DNA of 29,551 nt from Nostoc sp. 'Peltigera membranacea cyanobiont' N6 (GTDB taxonomy: Bacteria > Cyanobacteriota > Cyanobacteriia > Cyanobacteriales > Nostocaceae). The stretch is from contig NZ_CP026689.1 of NCBI RefSeq assembly GCF_002949735.1, forward strand, positions 1-29,551. Direction: 5' to 3'. The first letter of the stretch is position 1. Each line of letters begins with the position of its first letter. The translations under genes and the position numbers were made by a program. Shown here one piece after another: positions 20,296 through 26,827 of the stretch. A model generated the notes under the pieces. It did not search any database. It was given only the letters and a program-made list of their open reading frames with translations, and was not told the origin of the DNA.

Positions 20296-23232
20296 GTGAA
20301 AAATAGTAATTATGGACTTCAAAAAATTGAAGTTACACAGAGGTACGAGATCATATCCCGTCCCTCTGACATAGAAGCGCACCATTGGAATGAATGGTTA
20401 GCCAGTGCTGTTGACCCTGGAATTATTGCGCTAAACGTCATTTCCGTATCGGGTACTGCCGCCTACGATTACCTGTTCTATGGTCAAAACGTCCCCCGCC
20501 GTAACGATGGACGACTCAGAGACGGGGTACTCAAGAAGTATCGCCACATAGAAGGTAATAACTGGTGGTGCAGTGGCGTTGACCCGCTTAACGATTATAG
20601 CCCCATGATGTGGGGCGGCATGAAGCCCGACCACCCCAGGCGCGACCTGAACAAAGTTCTTAAATTCATCAAGTATGAACATCCCCTAAGAGTGCCAACA
20701 CGGGCATTCTTCCTGGCAGTACCAGATCACATCTGGGAGAGTGTGGCCGCACGATATGACTTGACCATTAGCGATGAAGATAGGGCATTAGGCTTCTGGC
20801 ATTGGGTATGGAAGTACAACATCTCAGTTGTGATTTGTGAAGGGGCCAAAAAAGCAGGGGCATTACTCACATTGGGCTATGCAGCCATCGCCCTTCCTGG
20901 GATAAACAGTGGCTACCGCAATCCCAAAGATGAATTTGGGCAACCCACAGGTAATTTACACCTAATTCCAGAGTTGCAACACTTCGCCACCCTTGGACGT
21001 AAATTCATCATCTGCTTTGACCACGACACCAAGCCAGAAACAGTTCAACGGGTGAATATTGCCATTAGCCAAACCGCGAAACTGTTAACGAAGTGTGGCT
21101 GTCAAGTCCTAGTGACACAGTGGAGTTACCCCGAAAAAGGCATTGATGACTTAATTGCCGCCAGGGGGCCAGCTGTTACTGATGAAATTATAAAACTAGC
21201 ACTGACAAAAGAAAAATGGCAGGTCAAAGAGTACAGCCGACTCTCAATTGAGGCGGCACTCGTCCTCAATCAGCGTTACCTGGGAGCATTGACCATCCCG
21301 GAAACCGCTAAACTGATTTTACTCAAATCCGTTAAAGGTTCTGGTAAAACCGAGTCATTTGCCGCGATCGTTGCTGAGGCGATCGCCAACGGTCAACCGG
21401 TTATCCTCTTATCGCACAGGGTACAGTTAGCCCAAGCGATCGCGGATCGGGTAGGCATCCCCTACATCACCGAAGTCAGAAACAGCGAAACAGGAGTTTT
21501 ACTCGGTTTTGCGCTGTGTGTAGACAGTTTACACCCCAACGGTCAAGCCAGATTTAACGCCCTTTACTGGAAAGAACCCCTAGTAATCATTGACGAATCC
21601 GAGCAGGTGATCTGGCATTTGCTCTCTGCCAACACTGAAGTTAAGAAGCATCGAGTTGAAGTCCTCAACCAACTTTCCCAGTTGTTCAAAAATGCCTTCG
21701 CTCCAGGACGTGGTAAAGTCATCCTGGCTGATGCTGACTTATCTGATTTATCACCAGAAATGGTTATGGGTCTAGCAGAAACCAACGTTACCCCTTGGGT
21801 GGTGGTCAACAACTGGAAGGGTCAACCCTGGAACATCTACCACTACAAACAAACTACCCCGGTTAATTGGTTAGCTGCTCTGGAAGCCCACATCAAAACC
21901 GGGGGTAAGCCCTTTATTGCCGTTGATTGCCAAAAAGCTAAATCCAAATGGGGAACCAAAGTCTTAGAAGCGAGGTTCAAGAAACAATTTCCCGATCGCA
22001 AAATACTTCGTATTGACTCCGAAACGATTGCCGACCCGCAACACGAAGCTTACAACTGCATATCGAGATTAAACAAAGTACTGCTGGAATATGACATTGT
22101 GCTGGCCTCCCCATCCATCGGCACAGGGGTCAGCATCGACATTTGGGGGCATTTTACCAGTGTTTGGGGATGCTTCCGGGGAGTAGCACCAGAAAATGCC
22201 ACTCGCCAAGCCTTAGCCCGTGTCCGAGAGGCGATACCGCGTCATCTTTGGGTGGCCAGTCATGGCTTAGGAAAGATTGGCAACGGAGCAATTAACCTCA
22301 AATCCCTGTTAGCCTGTGAGCATAAACGCTTTCAAGCTAACTTGAAGCTGCTACAGAATGCTTCATTGATCATTGACGGCGATGAAATCAACATTAACCG
22401 CACTGCCTTAAACGTTTTTGGCAAAATGGCTTGTCGGATCAATGCGGGTATGATTCATTACCGTGACACAGTGCTAGAGGAATTAGGCAACGAAGGCCAT
22501 AACATTGTCGATGTCCATGACAACAAAATTCGCAAAAAGTTAAACAACGAAATCACCGCCCAAACAAATGAAGTTTACAACGGTGAATGTCAGGATATCA
22601 CTGCTGCCGATACAACTGATATGACTGCTGCCAAATATGAGGCGCTGCAACAACAACGAGCTAAAACCACAACTGAACGCCACATTGAGCGCAAATATAA
22701 GCTAGAACAGCGTTACGGTGTGGACGTTACCTCGGAACTCGTCAAAAAAGACGATCAAGGTTATTACCCACAACTGAGACTGCATTTTTACCTTACCTTG
22801 GGCAGAGCAAAAGTTGCTGACCGCGATCGCAAACTGGGTGAAAAGATGCTTGCTTGTAAGAGTGCTTGGCTACCAGACTTTAACGGCGGTCAACTGGGTT
22901 TGGTAATTCATGCCTTGGAACTGTTCAACATCCCCAATTTCATCGCCGATGACCGCGAATTCCGGGGGACTGATGCCGACCTAGTACAGATGGCTAACAA
23001 TGCCCTATCTGTGAAGTGGCAAGTCAAAACCGTTTTGGGAATTACCCTTAATGACAATGACAGCCCCATCGTTATCTTACGGCGATTGCTGAAGAAGATA
23101 GGGCTGAAATTGAAATACATCTGTCGAGATGGCACGGGCGAACGCCAGCGAGTTTATCGTGTGGTTGACGCTGACGATGGGCGAGATAAAATCTTCAAAA
23201 ACTGGCTGGCATTAGATACAGCCCAGGCTTAA
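20296..23232 (+). CDS. cyRepA1: Plasmid replication protein, CyRepA1 family
   Basis: A 978-residue protein of the cyanobacterial plasmid replication family with an N-terminal DUF3854/Toprim-like part and a helicase-like part. The Toprim-like motifs are VVICEGAKKAGALLTLG near 178-194 (conserved Glu) and FIICFDHDTKPE near 237-248. The motor has Walker A LLKSVKGSGKTES at about 342-354 and Walker B PLVIIDESEQVIW near 428-440. The later motif ARVREA (in TRQALARVREAIPRH) resembles the arginine-finger region. It probably primes and unwinds the origin. The start is taken as GTG at 20296, since TTGAGGGA lies seven bases ahead; the longer TTG frame at 20281 would start inside that site. The ribosome site is within a hairpin (20254-20287). 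Confidence 0.9.
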   Translation: MKNSNYGLQKIEVTQRYEIISRPSDIEAHHWNEWLASAVDPGIIALNVISVSGTAAYDYLFYGQNVPRRNDGRLRDGVLKKYRHIEGNNWWCSGVDPLNDYSPMMWGGMKPDHPRRDLNKVLKFIKYEHPLRVPTRAFFLAVPDHIWESVAARYDLTISDEDRALGFWHWVWKYNISVVICEGAKKAGALLTLGYAAIALPGINSGYRNPKDEFGQPTGNLHLIPELQHFATLGRKFIICFDHDTKPETVQRVNIAISQTAKLLTKCGCQVLVTQWSYPEKGIDDLIAARGPAVTDEIIKLALTKEKWQVKEYSRLSIEAALVLNQRYLGALTIPETAKLILLKSVKGSGKTESFAAIVAEAIANGQPVILLSHRVQLAQAIADRVGIPYITEVRNSETGVLLGFALCVDSLHPNGQARFNALYWKEPLVIIDESEQVIWHLLSANTEVKKHRVEVLNQLSQLFKNAFAPGRGKVILADADLSDLSPEMVMGLAETNVTPWVVVNNWKGQPWNIYHYKQTTPVNWLAALEAHIKTGGKPFIAVDCQKAKSKWGTKVLEARFKKQFPDRKILRIDSETIADPQHEAYNCISRLNKVLLEYDIVLASPSIGTGVSIDIWGHFTSVWGCFRGVAPENATRQALARVREAIPRHLWVASHGLGKIGNGAINLKSLLACEHKRFQANLKLLQNASLIIDGDEININRTALNVFGKMACRINAGMIHYRDTVLEELGNEGHNIVDVHDNKIRKKLNNEITAQTNEVYNGECQDITAADTTDMTAAKYEALQQQRAKTTTERHIERKYKLEQRYGVDVTSELVKKDDQGYYPQLRLHFYLTLGRAKVADRDRKLGEKMLACKSAWLPDFNGGQLGLVIHALELFNIPNFIADDREFRGTDADLVQMANNALSVKWQVKTVLGITLNDNDSPIVILRRLLKKIGLKLKYICRDGTGERQRVYRVVDADDGRDKIFKNWLALDTAQA

Positions 23233-23605
23233 CCGGAATCTTTAACTGTAAATCTATCAAAATACTGCGCCAGTTGTAGCCTTTACCTACAGCAGGGGTT
23301 GCCTCATGGAATAATTGCGACTTTCGTACCATTTCCCAGTGCAGACAAGCTTAATAATGTGATAGTTAGGACTACCATTCGTCCAAAATGCCTGTTTTCG
23401 GTTCCGTCCACTAACGGTAATTAAATAGATAAACAAATTTACTGGACGATCCATACAGGTCAATCACACAGGTAAATGGTCATGAACCCATTAACCCCCA
23501 GTAATGGATTTAAAGCTAGCCAGCCAGCCAGCCAGCCTGATGTATGTATTAAAGCCGTAAAGCGACTATCATCTGTCAACAGAAGAAAAATAACTTCAAA
23601 GCTCA
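23233..23605. other. Gene-free stretch with (AGCC)5
   Basis: No gene is supported. A tandem AGCC x5 lies at 23518-23537. The plus-strand frame 23476-24000 runs antisense to the next gene and is not called. Confidence 0.45.
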
Positions 23606-24280
23606 CTAAAATTCGTTTTCAAAGTCAGCTTCTAAATCTTGTTCAAACCAGTGTTCTGCCCACTTTCGAGAAAATAGCGACCCGACACGAGAGCAAAACG
23701 CTTTCAATTGTTGTACCGAAGTATTACTGTATTTCTCTTTGGACAGGCGCTCAAATAAAAAGTTTGAAATCTCTGTGGGGGTTGGGGAGGTGTCATCCGA
23801 CCAAAACTCCTCGTCGTCATCGAGAATACATGGGCAAGCCATTTCAAACAGAATCATTGAGCGCAGTGAGTAGTCTGTTTCTTCTAGAGATTTATTTTTT
23901 AGAACAAGGAGCAGAATTTCCTCATCCACAAGACAAAATATGCGATATAAGTCGCACCAAATCTCATGATTATTCTGCCTCTGAACTGAACAGACAGTAG
24001 ATATATTTTCAACAGTTTGTGCATCAATCGGGCTGAGGTGATCCTGGCAGAACAATCTTGAGATAATTGATTGGGTATCTTTGTCTATGGGGATCTCGAT
24101 TCCATCTCCCAACCAATCGCTAGAGTTTCCCGCAGTAAAAAGCTCCCAACATAAATTGTTAGGTAAATTAATTAAGGCATTTACTAGAGGCGATATATCA
24201 TTTTGTACATTGTTTTTGGGAGACTGATGAACTTTTCCATAATTAGGATCTAAAGTTTTGCGCCGTTTGGCCTCGCCCAT
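23606..24280 (-). CDS. Unknown acidic protein with MGEAKRRK N-terminal tag
   Basis: A 224-residue protein opening MGEAKRRKTLDPNYGK, the tag also found at 2648. The remainder is acidic and helical (DDDEEFWSDDTSPTPTEISN; ends WFEQDLEADFENEF), with no membrane segment and no family I recognise. An AGGAG ribosome site precedes the ATG by about nine bases. It is transcribed toward the replication gene. The tag's codons differ from those of the first copy at eight synonymous positions, so the peptide is conserved by selection rather than by recent duplication. Confidence 0.75.
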   Translation of the reverse strand: MGEAKRRKTLDPNYGKVHQSPKNNVQNDISPLVNALINLPNNLCWELFTAGNSSDWLGDGIEIPIDKDTQSIISRLFCQDHLSPIDAQTVENISTVCSVQRQNNHEIWCDLYRIFCLVDEEILLLVLKNKSLEETDYSLRSMILFEMACPCILDDDEEFWSDDTSPTPTEISNFLFERLSKEKYSNTSVQQLKAFCSRVGSLFSRKWAEHWFEQDLEADFENEF

Positions 24281-24411
24281 GTTGTATTTCTCCTACCAAT
24301 AACACTTTTGTGTATCTGCTTATGAATGCTTCTGAGTTGCTCTAGCGTTACGCTGCTCTTGAGAGAGATTTTACCGGAGTTAAGCGGTTAATTAATTTAC
24401 ATTCAAATCCC

Positions 24412-25204
24412 TTAAATTATTACTTGCTTTAGGGTTTGAGAATTTCTGGATTTTGCGCCTTCAAGCCTTAAAAATAAGCCAGCTTTAATCAACTCCGGCT
24501 CATTTTTAGTAATCCATGCACTTAACCTGCCCATAACGGAAACCTCTATTCCTTCATAGTTCACTGCTTCTGTAAAGCCTGCGTCAAGTGAATCAATTCT
24601 ATCGATAACTCTATCTACAATCGGATGAAAATCTACCTCTATTGCTCCTAACTCCAATACAGATTGTCTGGTTTTAGATGAGTTGTACTTGATGAACGCT
24701 TTTTCGGCTTCACCAAACGTACAAATTTCTCACCACTACATAATCAACCTGATTACCACAAGCTTCTATTAATCGTTTGAGTTGAATTACGCTGTCTTTG
24801 ACTCTGCCTAGTACCGATACCATAGTAATGCGATAGCCCAAGCTTGACGATTGCACATCTTGAACAAAATCCTTAAAATAATCTCCCACTCCAGACGGCA
24901 GATCCATTAAAGCTACAGTAGGACTTAATTGCTGTAAATCATTCTTTAAAATCTCGTTGAACCCATGTTGATTAAATTTGATTGTTTTGACCCCTCCATT
25001 TACAACTCTGTTATAGTGTCTCCAAAGTTGTGGATTGTTAGAGTCGCAGTCATACGCTACAACATGAATCAAGTTGGCCAAGTACATATCTAATAGAAAC
25101 CTAGCCACAATACTTTTACCTGTGCCTCCCTTTTCTCCAGTACACACTACTATTCTTTTATTCAGTGCTGCTCTTTCTCCATTAATCAGGTAAGTTTGAC
25201 TCAT
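24412..25204 (-). pseudogene. ParA/TraL-like ATPase broken by a one-base frameshift
   Basis: The first 162 residues (25204-24719) hold a deviant Walker A VVCTGEKGGTGKSIVARF (about 19-36), a VVAYDCDSNNPQLWRHY segment, and Walker B-like TVALMDLPSGVG. The frame then hits a stop at 24710. Skipping one base (G at about 24718, minus strand) continues cleanly as FGEAEKAFIKYNSSKTRQSV, LELGAIEVDFHPIVD and on to 24412, giving a 263-residue protein. The downstream part is therefore not a separate gene. The fold and its position next to a DNA-binding-type gene, divergent from MobC/relaxase, resemble TraL of RP4 or StbB-type ATPases. It may be a true pseudogene, a sequencing error or a recoding site. Confidence 0.75.
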
Positions 25205-25216
25205 AATTCAACCAGT

Positions 25217-25771
25217 TTATAAATCTTCAGCACTGTAAAGTTTTGGTTGAAAGGCAGGGTTGTTTAATTCACCCAAAGGGTTTGATTGTGCCGATTGCTC
25301 CTGCAAGAAAGGCTGTTTACTTTTTCTTTTGCCCTTTGCACTATTTACTGTTGATTTCTCCGGCTCACTACTGACTTGAACTGACGCAGTATTTTCCACT
25401 GCTGGCTCAGTTTCAATCGCAGTATTCCCCACCGTTGGCTGAGTTTCAGTAGCCGGATTTGATAAAGTACTACTGTTGCCACTTGAGTCGGTCTTTTGAC
25501 GGCGATGAGTGCTTTTCTTCAACTCACCTACTAAATATTTGATTCTGCTGCCAGCCAAATTAATCCCCAAACCCTTCAGCATCTCCGATACTTCATCATA
25601 AGTGTAGCCGTACTTATCAGAGGTCAGCTTCTCAATGTACCGTCTCATTTTCCTGATGGCCTCTCTGTCCGATACATCTTCTCGCTCTTTCGGCTTCTGT
25701 TCTTTCAGCAGATTGATGGCCTTATCAATCTTCTGTTTCGTAATTACTTCTGAATTCTGATTTTCACTCAT
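25217..25771 (-). CDS. Probable oriT-region DNA-binding (TraK-like) protein
   Basis: A 184-residue protein. Residues 10-90 are helical and charged (KIDKAINLLKEQKPKEREDV, DREAIRKMRRYIEKLTSDKY, YTYDEVSEMLKGLGINLAGS, RIKYLVGELKK), reading as a compact DNA-binding domain with an HTH-like segment. From 95 on it is low complexity, with near-repeats TETQPTVGNTA / ETEPAVENTA and a Lys-rich patch (KGKRKSKQPF). The layout (folded helical N-terminus, Pro/Thr-rich tail) and the TraL-like neighbour mirror RP4 TraK-TraL across the origin of transfer. Sequence similarity to TraK was not established. It starts next to the GGCTACGCC array, its possible target. Confidence 0.6.
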   Translation of the reverse strand: MSENQNSEVITKQKIDKAINLLKEQKPKEREDVSDREAIRKMRRYIEKLTSDKYGYTYDEVSEMLKGLGINLAGSRIKYLVGELKKSTHRRQKTDSSGNSSTLSNPATETQPTVGNTAIETEPAVENTASVQVSSEPEKSTVNSAKGKRKSKQPFLQEQSAQSNPLGELNNPAFQPKLYSAEDL

Positions 25772-25857
25772 GGTTATCTCGTGAATCCCGACTAACTGAT
25801 AATTATCGGCTATTTGAAAAAATCTGATTCAAAATCCTCAAAAAAATTGACTATTGC

Positions 25858-26226
25858 GGCTACGCCGAATCGCGCTTTCAGTTTGACGGCTACGCCTTAT
25901 ATTTTTTAGTGTGGCAGCTTCGCTGGTAGTCTTATTCAAGCTCATGCTAAAAAATCTGACTACTATAGCTACGCTGAATCAGAGAATTTTACTTAAAACA
26001 GCTACGCTGAATTATTTTTTCGTATTCTGGCTACGCCGGACTATTATATTGTGTGGTAGCTACGCTGAACCTAGAATTTTCATATAGCGGCTACGCCGTT
26101 TTTATCTCCTCTATGGTGGCTACGCCGAACCAGAATTTATCTCCTGCTTGATTATCTAAAATTCCGGCTACGCCGTTGCTATCCTCCCCTCTAAGTTGTA
26201 GGATGATCAGCAGCACGGCTACGCCG
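25858..26226 (+). repeat. GGCTACGCCG iteron-like array (candidate oriT/operator)
   Basis: Units (G/A)GCTACGC(C/T) begin at 25858, 25888, 25967, 26000, 26029, 26058, 26089, 26118, 26166 and 26217, with a variant AGCTTCGCTG at 25916 and a possible decayed unit at 25939. Most steps are 28-33 bp, others about 50. Spacers are AT-rich and unrelated apart from a recurring AGAATTT. The array fills the ~650-bp gene-free region between the TraK/TraL-like pair and MobC/relaxase. GGCTACGCC is also a dispersed Nostocales repeat, but this density and phasing are special. Confidence 0.7.
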
Positions 26227-26311
26227 TTGTACTCCCGCCTTCAGCCCCCTGCTCTGCCCTCTGTACAGCCGTAATATAAGACACCTCGCTTACCCCGTAT
26301 CTGGGCTAGAA

Positions 26312-26420
26312 GCAAGCCGTGCCTTTTGCCTACGGCAAACCTCGCTTCGCTCGGACGACAGGCTTGCCAAAGGGGGAAGTGTCCCCGCTTTGGAAACCCC
26401 CTCTCATACCTCCCTCAGTT
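26312..26420. repeat. Composite dispersed palindrome ahead of mobC
   Basis: It contains TTTGCC-TAC-GGCAAA (26325-26339), GCAAGCC/GGCTTGC (26312-26367), and a hairpin CCAAAG-GGGG...CCCC-G-CTTTGG (26367-26393). It is open in frame with mobC and would add 34 residues (MPFAYGKPRFARTTGLPKG...), but that stretch is what this repeat family encodes by chance, so I exclude it from the gene. Confidence 0.6.
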
Positions 26421-26825
26421 ATGCGCCCAAAACTGTCAAAAAACCTGCTTCGTACTAAGACATTAGAAGCTCGTGTCAATGCAATCGAACACGAGATGAT
26501 TAAGTTGAAAGCACAAGACGCGGGACTAAGCATAGCTGAATTAACCAGACGCAGTGTTTTACTAAAACCACTGCCCAAACGACTGAGCAAAATAACCCTG
26601 GCAACTTATAGAGAATTAGTCCGCATCGGCAGTAATATTAATCAACTCACCAGAGCTACAAACACAGCTATTAAAATGGGACTGCGACCACCCGCAGATC
26701 CAGAACAACTAAAACAGTTACAAAAACTCTTACAACAAATTGGTCGGGAACTGTCCCAAATTGAAACTGAAATTACCGATGATGATGACGTTGACGACGA
26801 CGGAGATCAGGAGGACTGGGAGTAA
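26421..26825 (+). CDS. mobC: MobC-family mobilization protein
   Basis: A 134-residue protein. After a basic start (MRPKLSKNLLRTKTLEARVN) comes a helical RHH-like part (EHEMIKLKAQDAGLSIAELT, RRSVLLKPLP), then the family hallmark YRELVRIGSNINQLTRATNT near 75-94, matching the L-x-x-I-G-x-N-(I/L)-N-Q-L-(A/T)-R signature of MobC. The tail is very acidic (DDDDVDDDGDQEDWE). MobC helps open DNA at oriT and positions the relaxase. Its stop lies two bases before the relaxase ATG. I start at the internal ATG, since the longer N-terminus is repeat-derived, although no ribosome site is visible there. Confidence 0.85.
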   Translation: MRPKLSKNLLRTKTLEARVNAIEHEMIKLKAQDAGLSIAELTRRSVLLKPLPKRLSKITLATYRELVRIGSNINQLTRATNTAIKMGLRPPADPEQLKQLQKLLQQIGRELSQIETEITDDDDVDDDGDQEDWE

Positions 26826-26827
26826 AA

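Noticed and set aside
23476..24000. 174-codon plus-strand frame
   Set aside because: Antisense to the MGEAKRRK gene (23606-24280), which has a conserved start and ribosome site; the plus-strand translation has no family features.
24412..24657. Stand-alone 81-residue gene
   Set aside because: It is the frameshifted continuation of the TraL-like ATPase; its apparent start is an internal TTG with no ribosome site.
25858..26226. CRISPR array
   Set aside because: The repeat core is only about 10 bp and the spacing varies (28-51 bp); no cas genes and no 23-37-bp conserved repeat.
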